Positions 1 through 11,462 are shown, numbered from the stretch's first letter. The stretch: 64,000 bases of DNA from Dolomedes plantarius (GCA_907164885.2 OU015490.1:228353270-228417269), one strand, 5' to 3'. Translations and numbers: made by a program. The notes: generated from the letters alone by a model not told the origin.

Positions 1-469
1 GCCATTGTAGTAACCAAATTACCCCCTATTAAGTTTAAGGTAATGATTACACAAGTTATTAAGTTATATAATGAGCACATAAAAAAAAACCTTAGTGATT
101 AAAGAAGATTGCGTTGTGGTCCAAAGGACAACCCAAGTTCAGTCATGTTCTGATACGTGTGAGGGAGGAACAAATAATTGACAGACACAAATGACAGGAA
201 AAAAATAACACATTTATTCATTATAAGGAGTAAGAGAACTACTTTTAAACAAAACGATAACAACATTTTAACTATCCTCCAAACATTATATATAATTGTT
301 AAATTTAAGCCTCAACGGCTAACAAAAATCGTGAGCAAGCATTGAGACCTACATACATATCATAACACTACTAGATTATTTCAAATTTAAATCGTTAAAA
401 CATCAAGGTTCCATCTCATGGAATTGAATGGATCTAAAAATGATAAGAATTTGGGAAAGATCTCACCGA
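1..469. other. Non-coding AT-rich DNA, no gene seen
   Basis: No coding sequence is supportable. On the minus strand the stretch carries AATAAA-type signals near 210-225, which would fit the 3' part of an old LTR or UTR, but no matching second LTR was found in the window. Confidence 0.4.
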
Positions 470-728
470 CTCGATGACACAAATCTAGATGACGGTTGCT
501 GAGCGACGCGTTCTGAAGGCTGGCTTTCACAGACTCCCGGTGACACAAATCTAGATGACGGTTGCTGAGCGTCGCGTTCTGAAGGCTGGCTATCATAGAC
601 TCCCGGTGACACAAAATTTAGGTGACGGTTGCTGAGCGTCGCATCCTGAAGGCTGGCTATCACTGACTCCCGGTGACACAAATCTAGGTGACGGTTGCTG
701 AGCGTCGCGTTCTGTAGGCTGGCTATCA
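470..728. repeat. Four tandem copies of a 66-67 bp unit
   Basis: The unit begins TGACACAAATCTAG and contains GACGGTTGCTGAGCG. Copies start at 475, 541, 607 and 674, so the spacing is 66, 66 and 67. Substitutions are few and scattered. Because 66 is divisible by three, the minus strand stays open in more than one frame and gives artificial repetitive ORFs with a repeated SLQNATLSNRH core; I do not read these as genes. A short flanking motif, GAAACTGC followed by ACGCAGT, recurs at about 752 and 859. Confidence 0.9.
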
Positions 729-2180
729 CACCTTGGCGCTTACTACTAAGGAAACTGCATAACGCAGTGAGACTAGCAGCATAGGTTCCACGATATTGCA
801 GGCGCGGTCACAGGGTGCATATTGAAGTCGAAAAACCACTCATTGGCAATCATCATAATCGAAACTGCCGGACGCAGTCTTGTCTTAGCAGGCCTGGACG
901 CCGGGGACCAACACCCCTTTTAACAGATCAAATCTTCTTCGAACGGCCCTCGGTCACTCCTCCTCTCGTAAAAACCCCGCGCACCCCCCTATAAGGGTGG
1001 GAAGTTTCACTCCAAAAAAAACTCCGCGTACCCTCACCACAGCGCCTTTCCGTAAAAAGTTCCTTCCAAAATGGCGGGAAAAACACCCACGCCCGCGCAG
1101 TGATACAGGATGACCCAGGACCATGAGTCTAGCGAACACCCCCTTCTTCGCTGACCCCGGCCGGGTCAGGGAGCTGGGCTAAAAATAGAACGCAAAAACG
1201 AACAGAATTGCTTAAAAAGTAGCCAAAATTGGGGAGATTCGTGATTGAAGCTGAGTCGGTGAGAAATTTACCAGAAATTACCGACAATACATTAAAACGG
1301 CAAATTACTGCTGGATTTCTACCACGTTAATGAATACAAAGTATAAACATAGGATATTCTAATATTACAACAGGCCGTTATACAAATTTAAAACAAAATA
1401 GTGAATTAAATAACAGATAAAATACACTTATTCACTTAAAGAAAACATGGATTTTGCACATCATACCCGCGACGAAGGATACCGCAGCGAGAGAAAAAAA
1501 AAACATAGCACCCCAAAAGCTTATTAGTACCAGGCGTCTATGACACACAAATGATCTTCTTAATCATTAACGAATTAAAATTACATAATTGCGAGAAATT
1601 TAATTAAAATTCAGGCTGACCCGAAATTAAAGTTTAACAGAGTTTGACAGAACACTAATGCTAAGATGTAAAGAGATACAGGAAATTAACAAAAGCAAGA
1701 TAGTTAATAAAATTAGCTGCTATCTACCATAATTAAATATATTTACTTATTTTACACATTTAATGAAAAAAATGAACAAAAAAAAAAGAAGATAAAGTTT
1801 AAAACACGTTAATATCAAATTCAGACTTTTGGGTTTAAAGTTATCACAGCCCAGGGTTTCCGAGCAAGTTAAATACTTAGATTAAGACCTTGAAGTAAAC
1901 CAAAGTTAATTTTTTTTTTTTTTTTTTTTTTTAAGAATATTCATCTCAATTTAATGTTGATGATGAGTAAGCAACATCAACTAATTAAAGAGATTAAACT
2001 AAAAGTTACTAGCCTTGATTTGTAATTAATTAGCTAATTAATAAAGAGCACCACCACACCATCCACTCCTCAAGAGTAGAAACCATGCTTTTGTGACTGA
2101 TCGGTGAGAGTTCAAAATCCACACTGTGCCAACAAAATTTTGAACAGTTCTATGATAGAAAAGTCAGTAAATTCTAGCCA
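729..2180. other. Non-coding stretch, GC-rich then AT-rich
   Basis: Positions 850-1180 are unusually GC-rich for this window and resemble a promoter or LTR-like block, but no partner copy is present. From 1200 to 2180 the DNA is AT-rich, with a long T run at 1911-1932. No gene, RNA or terminal repeat could be supported. Confidence 0.4.
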
Positions 2181-2184
2181 GGCG

Positions 2185-2270
2185 ATAGCTAAATAACTAG
2201 AGCGCTGGCATTAAGCACCAGAGTCTGTAGATTCAAGTTTCACAATTGGCATGGGCATTCATACCCGTTC
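2185..2270 (+). repeat. Degenerate tRNA-derived SINE head
   Basis: A tRNA-like A box (TAGCTAAATAACTAGAGCG, from 2186) is followed at normal spacing by a weak B box (GATTCAAGTTTCAC, 2230-2243). Between them is a plausible anticodon arm around CTGGCATTAAGCACCAG. There is no paired acceptor stem, so this is more likely an old SINE promoter than a tRNA gene. Confidence 0.4.
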
Positions 2271-3161
2271 GGAATCGACCTAAGTAACAAGTCCGGTCTA
2301 ATTATCCCTCGTGTATCAAAAAAATGACCATACAGCCCTCAACCACCCATCAATAAACGCTATTCTTCAGACTTTAAAATCATAAGAGGACAGAGAATGT
2401 TTATACATGGTTTCTCCCTTAAAATTATTTTTAAAAAAATCCTCGAAATTTTAAGATTACGCCTTAACAACAGTATTATTTTCCATGCTCAAATCATTAG
2501 GTTAAATCTCTTATAATGGCGCTCGGTCTCAAGACTTTAGTAAAAAAAAACGACTGTATCGTGGGGTTACAAGTGATACACACTAAGTCAAAATTATCGA
2601 TTTTCGGATTTTCAGCTTTACTTGACTAGAAAAAGGAGATGTTTCTACTGGTGAAACATACTAAGTCATACTTTTATTTATTTCAATTTTTTTTCAAAGT
2701 TTTGTAATCACATTAACACTAGAAGCGCCAGAGCAGTCATTTTGACTGTTTTCGATTTTCCTCTTGGACTCTTAATGAAACCCGCTATCTTAGGAACTTA
2801 GAATTTTTTGAGTTTTCCTAAAAAGCCTCAAAAATTATTGGTATCAAATATTAATCGAATGAAATTAAAATTAACAAAGTTATTTGAAGTTATACCTAGA
2901 AGCGCCAAGAGCAGTCAAATTGACTGCTAGTAAAATTGGATAGATTCATCTTGTTTTCTCTCGAGGAAAACAACTTTTCTTGGCAAAATATTTCCCCTAT
3001 ACATTCCTTTCCTTCACTGATTCTTTACAACATGAAATACTTCCCCCCTTCCCCCCTTTTCTACCGTCTACCCCTTTTTAGAGAAATGTAACAGTCCATA
3101 GCTTGCAGTAGTTGAGTCAGCTCATCTTTTTGTGGCATATCAATCTTTCAAGCGCACTATA

Positions 3162-4682
3162 ATGGCTACTCGAAGACCGCGTTATCTTAGTCCAGAAGAA
3201 ATTGTACAACTTTTACAGGATTTATATGAAAGTGAATCTGATGTTGAAGAACATAGTAATGATGATGGTAATATTTACGAGCCTCCAGAAAACTTTGAAG
3301 CAAAAAGTAATTCTAGTGATTCTGAAGAAAGCATGGACGATCAACCCTCGGGTATGGAATAATACATGGAGTCCTCCTTCTTTTCGAGAAACAATGTCTC
3401 GCAATCGTTTTCGAGATATAATGGAAAACCTAAGGTTTGATTTGAAGTCAACTAGGACTCAGCGTTTAGAAATTGATAAGTTTGCTCTGTGTTCTGATGT
3501 TTGGAATAAATTTATAGAGAACTGTGCTATTTCATATAAATAAGGAGAAAATCTTGTTATGGATGAACAGTTATTTCCATCCAAAGCCAGGTGTAAATTT
3601 ATACAGTATATGCCGAATAAACCCGATAAATTTGGTATAAAAATTTGGATGCTAATTGATGTAAACTCGAACTTTATGTGCAATGGTTTTCCATATCTTA
3701 GAAAAGATAAATCAAGGGATGAAGCTGAAAGCCTTCCTGAAAATGTAGTAATGCATCTTATAAGCCCTTATCTGAATGCAGGTAGAAATTTGACAGCGGA
3801 CAACTATTTTTCCTCACTATCATTGGCTAAAAGACTTGAAAGGAAAAATAACAAGTTTTGTGGGCACAGTAAGAAGACATCGAAAAGAAATTCCGCATGA
3901 AGTAAGGAAATCTTACTTCATGCAGTATTTGATCCACTTACCGCATTTCTTTTCGACTTCTCATTCTTACTTCTCATTCTTACTTTTCGAGTTTACACCA
4001 ATTAGCATCCAAAATGTTATACCAAATTTATCGGGTTTATTCGGCATATACTGTATAAATTTACACCTGGCTTTGGATGGAAATAACTGTTCATCCATAA
4101 TCCCAGCTGTATGAAACTGTTTTACTAAAAAAGAGAAACTACAATGACGGTTTATCAATGTAAAAAGAATAAAAATGCCTTGCTACTAAGTACCTTGCAT
4201 CCAAATGTGAATGTAGAATCACATAATAAGAAGAAACTTCCAAAGACAGTCGAGTTCTACAACAAAACGAAATGTGGAGTTGATATCGTTGATCAGATGA
4301 CGCGTAAATATTCCGTATGGGCTGCTTCGTGCAGATGGTCAGTGCATGTTTATTTTATAATGTGCTGGATTTGGCAGGATGAAATACCTATGTTATTTAC
4401 AGAGAATTAATTGGTAAAAATATTTCAAGGCATAGCTTCTTATTTCAATTAGAGGGGGAGTTAAGACAGCTTCATTTGAAGAGGAAAACAAGCTCGAGAC
4501 TGCCCCAGGAAATTTCCAACAATAGGATTAGGCTCTCAAAGAAAAGATGTCAATGCCAGTGTTGACATCGTAACAACAATAAAACAAGCGATATGAGTAA
4601 AAAATGTTCATATTATGTATGTGGAAAATGCACTTCCAGCGTTGAAAAAGTTTTGCTGTGTAAAAATTGCGAAAAGCAATAA
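3162..4682 (+). pseudogene. piggyBac-type (PGBD) transposase pseudogene
   Basis: Transposase of the DDE_Tnp_1_7 family, which in intact elements excises and inserts at TTAA. The pieces in order are: an acidic N-terminus (MATRRPRYLSPEEI, 3162-3360); FRETMSRNRFRDIMENLRF at 3385-3540; the hallmark block MDEQLFPSKARCKF to PDKFGIKIW from 3559; the catalytic-type block TADNYFSSLSLAK near 3800; KTVEFYNKTKCGVDIVDQM at 4235-4300; and a C-terminal cysteine-rich finger (CSYYVCGKC, CKNCEKQ, to 4682). The reading frame is broken at least three times. Part of the DDE core after 3900 is missing and replaced by an inverted duplicate of 3559-3671. It cannot make an active enzyme. Family call is strong. Confidence 0.88.
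3986..4098 (-). repeat. Inverted duplicate of transposase segment 3559-3671
   Basis: This 113-bp stretch is a near-identical reverse complement of 3559-3671, so the minus strand again reads MDEQLFPSKARCKF to PDKFGI. It lies inside the same pseudogene, about 315 bp downstream of its source, and forms a potential long hairpin. Confidence 0.93.
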
Positions 4683-4751
4683 AATGTGTTTTATTAAAGG
4701 TAAGTGAAAATTTATATAAAAAATTATTTTTTAAATAAACCATTGTTTATT

Positions 4752-5016
4752 AAAGAAGTTCTTAAAAGAGATAATTAAAAATAATAAAAAGTATTTTATT
4801 GTTGTATAAAACATTTGCAATTTAAGTTATAGCACAGGAGTTTTTTTGCTAACTACGAACCAGTCTTGGCTCTCATATGCTTATAGTTAGTGTGTTTCAA
4901 CTATGCAAACTACCAGGACAGAGTACCTAACACTAGAAGCGCCAACGGCAGTCAAATTGACTGCTCAATGAATTTAATGCATATCTTAATTTGGTTTAAT
5001 AGTGTTAGTACCAAAG
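4752..5016 (+). repeat. 265-bp duplicated segment, copy 1
   Basis: It starts TAAGAAGTTCTTAAAAG-like and ends TAGTGTTAGTACCAAAG, and is nearly identical and colinear with 7591-7855. It includes the CTAGAAGCGCCA / GCAGTCAAATTGACTGC motif. Copy 1 is inside the piggyBac-like element, next to its right arm. Confidence 0.92.
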
Positions 5017-5202
5017 CAGTTAAAAGAAAAAAAAATCCTTGATCAGAGTTTTCTCAAAATCATGTTTTTTGACTTAGTGTGTTTCACATTTAACCCCACG
5101 GTATATATTAAATGTGTATTATCTACTTTCTACAGCTTGAGCATCTGTTGTGGATAATGATTCTGCCCTTCATCCAAATTCTCGTAAAAATAAGACTCAA
5201 AT

Positions 5203-5968
5203 GAGATAGTTCGGATATTGAAAGAGAAAACTTGTATTTACTAATTTATTTTTTTATATACCCATCTAATGAATAATAATTTTGTATAGTGAAGAAGAGA
5301 ATGTTTGAAAACCAAATATCATGAGTGTCAAAAGTTAGAAAAGCTCACGTAATATGAAAAATCTGACTAGTTCATAACATAAGTTCCAACTCACTCTACT
5401 TTATAAGATAATCAAACACATCTACATGATCTATTTTTAATATTTCTGAGATCGCTGAATGCCATATTTCAGATATTGAAACAGAAAACTTGTATTTACT
5501 ATTTTTTTATTTGAATATATTCTTCTAATGAATAATAATTTTGTATAGTGAAGAAGAGAATGTTTGAAAAACAAATGTCATGTGTGTCAAAGGTTAGAAG
5601 AGCTCACGCAATATGCAAAATTTGACTAGTTCATAAGATAAATTGCAACTCACTCTACCTTATAAGATAACAAAACACATCTAAATGATCCATTTTTAAT
5701 ATTTCTGAGATCGTTCAATGAGATAGTTCGGATATTGAAACAGAAAACTTGTATTTACTAGTTTACTGTTTCAATATAGCATATCTAATGAATAATAATT
5801 TTGTACAGTGAAGAAAAGAATATTTTAAAAACAAGTTGTCATGTGTGCCAAAGGTTAAAAGATCTTCCGTAGCACAAAAAATATGACCAGTTCACAAAAC
5901 TAATTATAATTCACTCTACCTTATAAAATAATCAAACATATCTAAAGGATCCATTTTTAATATTTCTC
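5203..5968. repeat. Three tandem copies of a ~258-bp unit
   Basis: The marker GATATTGAAA occurs at 5214, 5472 and 5731, giving periods of 258 and 259. Each unit contains AACTTGTATTTACTA, CTAATGAATAATAATTTTGTA and a segment near ACTCACTCTAC. The copies differ by substitutions and small indels, so this is an old satellite-like array. No coding potential. Confidence 0.9.
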
Positions 5969-6021
5969 TTTACATCACAAGGGATTATAAACCCTTCGAA
6001 CGTAAAATGAATGAATAAATA

Positions 6022-6396
6022 TATAAGTGACTCAGTTGGAAAAGGCAGGGATCTAGTGATTTGAACGTCTCTGGTTCGATGCCGGTCGCTGGCAAACCCA
6101 CCGACGTGTACGCTAATGGTGGCTGTTTCACGAAAAATCTGTCGTGTCTGCAATGTCCTCCAAATTCTCAAAATTTACTTCTGGTGGTGCTGGGCCAAGT
6201 GTACCGGTCTCGTCACTTGACTCGGATCAAAATTACGGGACCGGTCCTTTAGCCAAGTCGGACTCCGACCCTTGTGGTGCTATTTAAAAAAATTAGAGTC
6301 ACACCACTCTGCCCAATAACCTTTATGGACTTGATTTGATATATCAGTCAAGGGGCAAAAGCCACAACAACAACCACAACATAAATAAATAAAATC
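6022..6396 (+). repeat. tRNA-derived SINE, copy A
   Basis: A Pol III A box (TGACTCAGTTGG, 6028-6039) and B box (GGTTCGATGCC, 6073-6083) lie at tRNA-like spacing. They are followed by a body (CCCACCGACGTGTACGC, then CTCGTCACTTGACTCGG) and an A-rich AAATAAATAAA tail. The inverted copy at 6540-6880 shares head and body, which shows a dispersed family. Confidence 0.78.
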
Positions 6397-6539
6397 TTAC
6401 CAGAAAAATTCTGGAAATGGTTGTCAGACGTATGCTTCTAATCGAAAAAAGAGTGTTTTCTACAGGTTATACGAAATTTAAGCTTACTTTTAAATCAAAT
6501 CTTTACAGATACGCATGTTGTTTCCAATCCCCTTGGAGT

Positions 6540-6880
6540 AGGAAAGCCTACGCCAAGTCCAAAGGACCTAGGTCCTCGGCGAAGAGTAGTAAGCAGCTTC
6601 AGTTTAAGGCGAGGTACCACTACGGCTGAAGTCTGACTTGACCTCGAAGAACGTCGATCCCGCAATTTTAAACCGAGTCAAGTGACGAGACATACTTGAC
6701 TCCACACCTCTAGAGGTAAATTTGAGAACTTAGAGGACATTGTTGCCAAATCCTATTTTACGTGCCCCTGCCACCATTAGTGAACACGGCGGTGGATTTG
6801 CAGCGACGAGCCGCGAACCAGGGACGTTCAGATCACTGACTCGACGCCTTTGCCAACCAGTCCTAACTCTTTATTTATAT
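6540..6880 (-). repeat. tRNA-derived SINE, copy B (inverted)
   Basis: Read on the minus strand it has an A-box-like AGGACTGGTTGG (6853-6864), B-box TGGTTCGCGGC (6810-6820), and the body segments CACTAATGGTGGC and CTCGTCACTTGACTCGG shared with copy A. The lower boundary is approximate because the 3' tail is diverged. Confidence 0.7.
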
Positions 6881-6889
6881 GAATTCATT

Positions 6890-7590
6890 TGTTTTAGAAC
6901 GACTTTCTATCAATCTTTTTTTTTTCTCTTAAAACCAGAAGGGTAGGGGAAAATATTTCTGGAGGTGGCAGACCATGTCATCTACAACTTTGAAATTCTG
7001 TAGACAGATGACTCATTTCTGACTCGTAAAAGAAACGCTTTTAGTTTTAAACAAAAAGCAAGATAAACGCATTCGATGATTTCAAGATGATATTTCCGTG
7101 ATGTAAGCTAAAAATATTGCCTCCTGACACCCCCCCCCCCCTTCAAAGCCAAAATCCTGGTGTATTATTGATATAAACACAAATAAGGAATTTATGAAAG
7201 ATTATTTTGATCTTTATTTTTAATCCCCATCATCAGCCCACTTGTTCAGATTCTAATACGTTTGTCTCATAATCTGAAACTTGGCATTTTAATGCGCCAG
7301 CAATTTTTACTTCTTTCTATGGGGCCCCTGACTGATATTCATATCTGCTGACAAGGTTGATTATCCATCAACTGGTCATTATTATGTTTTTATGGAGAAA
7401 TGTGTATTTAATTAACATGTTATGTGTGTGGGGGGAGGGGGCTATTGTCCCTGGGGCTGACAACTGTCACACCCCAGTCCGGTGTACTTATACAAAGAAA
7501 TATATTCATAAATCACCCAATCACAGAAGAATTTTCATTAACGAACGTTGACACCGGCGATAGAGATGTATTGCAGCTCCCCTTCTCTTT
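6890..7590. other. Non-coding DNA with a poly-C tract
   Basis: Nothing codable was found. A run of C at about 7131-7142 and a G-rich block at 7428-7440 are the only local peculiarities. Confidence 0.4.
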
Positions 7591-7855
7591 TAAGAAGTTC
7601 TTAAAAGAGATAATTAAAAATAATAAAAAGTATTTTATAGTTGTATAAAACATTTGCAATTTAAGTTATAGCACAGGAGTTTTTTTGCTAACTACGAACC
7701 AGTCTTGGCTCTCATATGCTTATAGTTAGTGTGTTTCAACTATGCAAACTACCAGGACAGAGTACCTAACACTAGAAGCGCCAACGGCAGTCAAATTGAC
7801 TGCTCAATGAATTTAATGCATATCTTAATTTGGTTTAATAGTGTTAGTACCAAAG
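7591..7855 (+). repeat. 265-bp duplicated segment, copy 2
   Basis: Direct, nearly identical copy of 4752-5016 including the CTAGAAGCGCCA motif (7765-7806). It ends exactly where SINE copy C begins at 7856. No transposase is attached, so it is either a fragment of a second piggyBac-like copy or a segmental duplicate. Confidence 0.92.
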
Positions 7856-7985
7856 TCCTTTTCAGGCGGAAGACTGACCGGTTCCCCAGAATACAACCAA
7901 GTCTTATGCGGGAATCGAACCCGCGCCCCCGGCGTGGCAGGCTGATAACTTAATCACTTAGCCACTGGGCGATTTGCCACTGGAC
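7856..7985 (-). repeat. tRNA-derived SINE head, copy C
   Basis: The minus strand reads TGGCTAAGTGATTAAG (A box) then GCGGGTTCGAATCCCGC, a perfect T-arm with a B box, with a GCCTGCCACGCC anticodon-like segment between. There is no 5' acceptor half pairing with the 3' side, and a SINE-like body (AAGACTTGGTTGTATTCTGG) follows. I therefore call a SINE, not a tRNA-Gly gene. It belongs to a different family from copies A and B. Confidence 0.72.
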
Positions 7986-7989
7986 GATG

Positions 7990-9390
7990 TTATTCACAGA
8001 GTGATAATTTTTACTGCTCTTGAATTTTTCTCGTTGCAACTAAAACCATTCCAACACGTTTGTGAGAAAAACTACATGTTGCTAGAAATTATAGATTAAA
8101 TGTTTTAGAAATATAAAAATCTTCTTAAATTTATGCCAGTATGTTAATGTGCAAATGAATGCCAGAACTAAGCTGGAAGTCCCATTTGTGACTGCGTACA
8201 TCTCTTTGGACAGCATGAGGCATGTTACACAGAAAAGAGAGGGTAAATCGAGAGAGCCCATATTGATGTAACCGTACATTTATCATCTGAATGAATCGAA
8301 CCTCTGATTTATCGAACTCTGATTCCAAACAGTTAAAACAATGGCGTGAAACAAAATAATAATCCTACAAACACTACGAAAATTTTCTCTTGTTCGATGA
8401 CGAAATCTGGAAGCTTGAACCACACCATCTCGAGTTTTCCTTAAAGTCGAAATGCAATTTTTTTTTTTTTTTTTTTTTGTAAAAGAAAAAAAAAAATTTT
8501 TGAGAAAGCCTTATTCACAGAGGCATAATATATAAATATTAGAAAAAATATTAAGTTTTTTTATTCGCTAAGTTGTCGCATAAAATTTCTATGAAGTAAT
8601 CATTTTATGACTCGTTTTTTAAAAATTTTAAGTCAACTACTTTCTTGTCTTTCCTCGTGAATTCTATAGATAAACACTTATATTTTAATTCATTCTTGTG
8701 GGTTTTTTAGAACTATGCATTACTTTGGTTTAATTTTGAACGTGAATTAAATGAAATTCGAACCGTCTCTGTTATTTCATAGAAATCGTTACATTTAATG
8801 AAATTTGGTTTAGAAATTGATGGGTGCGTTTCGTAATTAAAAAACTCCCAAATTCTATAGTTAATGCACAATTTTAAGGCGTTTATATCTTCTTACATGT
8901 TATTTTATTTGGGTCGCTTAGTTTCGACACCTGCCGCATGCACCTCTTACGATTTTCTGTTATTGCATATTTTACGAGTTGAAAATATTCTTTATCCCTA
9001 GAAAAAGCAAATTTCGTATCAAAACAAGGCGCATCACTAAAAATTCATACGTCAAAATCTTCCTTTACCTCTAAAATTAGCCACATGAATAATTACAGTT
9101 GTTGTCACTTGAAATGAACATATGCCACACTAAAGTCTGAAGTTTTCAGCTTGAGAAACTCATTTATATCATTGGACTAGTTGCTCTTTCTTGAACGACT
9201 TGAACTAGTTGCTCCTTGCACGAACAGTCTAACTTATACAACCATAAATTTCGTATATCATTTGGGCTTGCTTTAGACCCTGTACAAATGGTAGCGTGAA
9301 CCCCCAAAAAACATATAACTTACAACACAAGAATTCTCCCTTGTTCGAGTCGGAATCTGAAAGCTTTTTAACTATCATATTCTTCCCAAG
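7990..9390. other. Non-coding AT-rich stretch
   Basis: No gene seen. A T run lies at 8459-8478. A short degenerate repeat (CTTGTTCGA, then GGAATCTGAAAGCTT or GAAATCTGGAAGCTT) occurs at 8391 and 9342. The last five bases before 9396 (TGCAT, 9391-9395) are the target duplication of BEL-1. Confidence 0.4.
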
Positions 9391-9395
9391 TGCAT

Positions 9396-9651
9396 TGTTT
9401 CGCATTCAGTGGTAGGTATCTAAAATCACTTAATCTAAATCTATTTAAATGTGTGGTTCAGCTTATCTAAATCAAGAATACACTCAAAGAAATTCTATAC
9501 TGAGAAGATTTGAGAATAAAATTTAATAAAAAGTTTATCTATTAGAAATCTAAATCTAATCTGCTCTACAGAAAAAGAGAAATAAAAGGTTACATAAATA
9601 GCGCATGCGCGCTGATTCCGCAAGAGGATTCAAATAATTCCAGCCGGAACA
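9396..9651 (-). repeat. BEL-1 3' LTR (256 bp)
   Basis: On the plus strand it starts TGTTTCGCATTCAGTGG and ends AGCCGGAACA. It matches the other LTR but lacks several short stretches, the largest about 27 bp near 9613 where the partner has a GTCACAAGTGAC palindrome. Just inside lies a small hairpin, GTTGGAC...GTCCAAC (9659-9676), next to the expected polypurine tract. Confidence 0.93.
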
Positions 9652-9739
9652 TCCCGGTGTTGGACGGTGGTCCAACATCATCTGGAAAGGGGAGTGGGAC
9701 GACCCTGTTGATGGCACGGCGGTAAACTCCGTTTCTCGT

Positions 9740-10579
9740 TCTCAGGTCCACCACTCTAACTAGTCCATCTTGACCATTAAATGTTTGTTCGATGCGTGCT
9801 AGATTTCATTCCATTGGAATTTTGCTTGGGTCTTTCATTAAGACTAACTGTCCTACCTTTAGGTTGGGTTCTTGTGTAGCCCATTTGGTTGGAGATGGTA
9901 GAACTCTATCTCTTGGTAGGTTACCCATCATTTGCTTCATGGTTTGATTTCTTGTTCGGTAACACGTCATGCATTTACTAATAACTCGGTTGATTCTATC
10001 CTGTCCAAAAGGTATCCAATACATTTGTCTAATAAGGTACAGGGTTGTTTGAGTACACGAATGAAGAGATTTTTTGTGGTAGTAATCTATCAATAATTCA
10101 GTAAAGTGGTGCGCTTTGGGTAAAAGTAATTGGTGTTCCCGGAATTCTGAAAGTTTCGAATAGCTTAATCGTCCACCTACTCTCAAAAGTCCTTCTTTGT
10201 CTAGGAATACGTTTAATGAGAGAATTTTACTATTGTTTGGGATTTGGTGATTTGATTGTAAAGATTTAATTTCAGAATGAAATTCGGAACGTTGAACATA
10301 TTTAACCAATACCTTGGTTGCATTTTGAATTTCGGAAGTACTCATAAAGGCTTTGTTTCTTAACTCAGGGTCAAGTCTGCAATTTTTAGAAAATCTTAAG
10401 CACCAAGCGGTGACTCTAACTAATTTGCTGAATGATGAGTATTTGTTAATGAAATCATTTGTCATTACACTATCTACTACTGTTGCATTCATTAAAGCTC
10501 CTTTTCGAATTTCAAGTTTTTCAGTGTCTAATCCCTTTGATTCTTCAAATCTGGGACATTTCTCCTTATCGTGAACCAA
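9740..10579 (-). pseudogene. BEL-1 integrase region, catalytic core deleted
   Basis: The integrase pastes the cDNA into the host genome. The minus strand encodes the pre-integrase region (SKLVRVTAWCLRFSKN, VGGRLSYSKL) and the zinc-binding H2C2 finger (YHKKSLHS, SKCMTCYRTRN). It then jumps from LPRDRVLPSP directly to KWATQEPNLKVGQL and LMKDPSKIP, which belong to the C-terminal DUF5641-type domain. The whole DDE core of roughly 300 residues between them is absent. The frame is otherwise open for 257 residues, so the deletion is in frame or nearly so. Confidence 0.88.
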
Positions 10580-11363
10580 CCATTCAGGTCCGTTTCACCA
10601 TAATTTATTATATTTTAACTCGGCGATAGATAATCCTCTAGATATCCAAATCTGACGGGTTGTCCTTTCCAGGACAGTGGGACCATTCACTAGGATTGGT
10701 ATATTATTGAATCTCTTGTACCCTGTTTTTTACAAATGGTTTAAACCTGTCGGACGTATTCTTTATCCAAAAGTAAGCTATAGACGAATCAGTCCAAAAA
10801 TAACGCTCAAATGAATATTCTAAGCCCTTTGAAATTTTATCACATAACCTAGCAGAAAGAAGAACACCCATTAATTCTAGACGGGGTAGCGAAATTGCTT
10901 TTAGTGGAGCAACTCTGCTCTTCGACCCCACAAAACTAGTAAAAATACTTCCATCACTGCGTGTTATACGTAGATAGACGACGACGCCATAAGCTTTCTT
11001 CGAAGCGTCTGAAAAACAATGTACTTGTATATAATTTATTTCCTTAGGAAGGGCATTAGCGAAATAATAGCGAGGAATACTGATATCCTTCAGCTTTTCG
11101 ATTTCATTACACCATTCATCCCAAATAACGGTTATATTCTGAGGGAGATAATCATCCCAATCCAGTCCCAAACACCAAATCTCTTGAATTAGACACTTAA
11201 TTCTAACTATATAAGGTCTGAGGAATCCCACGGGATCAAAATTGCAACCTACTGCTTGTAGAAGGTATCGCTTAGTGTTTATTCGCTTTGAAAGGAATTT
11301 CTCTAAATTTTTTGTTTCGAAATAAAACAAGTCATCGTTGGCATTCCAAGCCACTCCTAGCAC
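10580..11363 (-). pseudogene. BEL-1 RT thumb and RNase H
   Basis: The minus-strand frame 11363-10704 carries the post-RT region of Pao-type polymerases (DPVGFLRPYIVRIKCLIQEIW) and the RNase H domain, recognised by HCFSDASKKAYGVVVYLR, RVAPLKAISLPRLELM and FWTDSSIAYFWIKN. These include the acidic residues expected at D, E and D positions. The domain looks intact here, but it is cut off from the RT palm by a frameshift near 11,370-11,460. Confidence 0.88.
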
Positions 11364-11462
11364 CCTTTGAGATAACAGAGCTTGAGTGTTAGGCTCAACG
11401 GATTCATTTACATCTATCCCTACTTTCTTCCACAGTTCACGTAACTCTAACGAATTGGTCTG

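Larger units (their letters stand above)
2560..5100 (+). mobile_element. piggyBac-like DNA transposon, decayed
   Basis: A 34-bp inverted repeat flanks the transposase remnant. The left arm at 2560-2593 starts CGTGGGGTTAC and ends CTAAGTCAAAA; its reverse complement lies at 5067-5100, ending CCCCACG. The internal motif CTAGAAGCGCCA followed by the near-palindrome GCAGTCAAATTGACTGC occurs at about 2714, 2895 and 4926 and may be a subterminal or end sequence. The piggyBac assignment rests on the coding region. Which repeat is the true terminus is unclear, because no clean TTAA duplication abuts the 34-bp arms. Confidence 0.65.

Noticed and set aside
387..729. Repetitive minus-strand proteins of 75 and 88 residues
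   Set aside because: They arise from the 66-bp tandem array, whose period keeps several frames open; no start context or homology.
7905..7970. tRNA-Gly-like gene on the minus strand
   Set aside because: The T-arm is perfect, but the 5' and 3' acceptor halves do not pair and a SINE-like body follows, so it is a SINE head.
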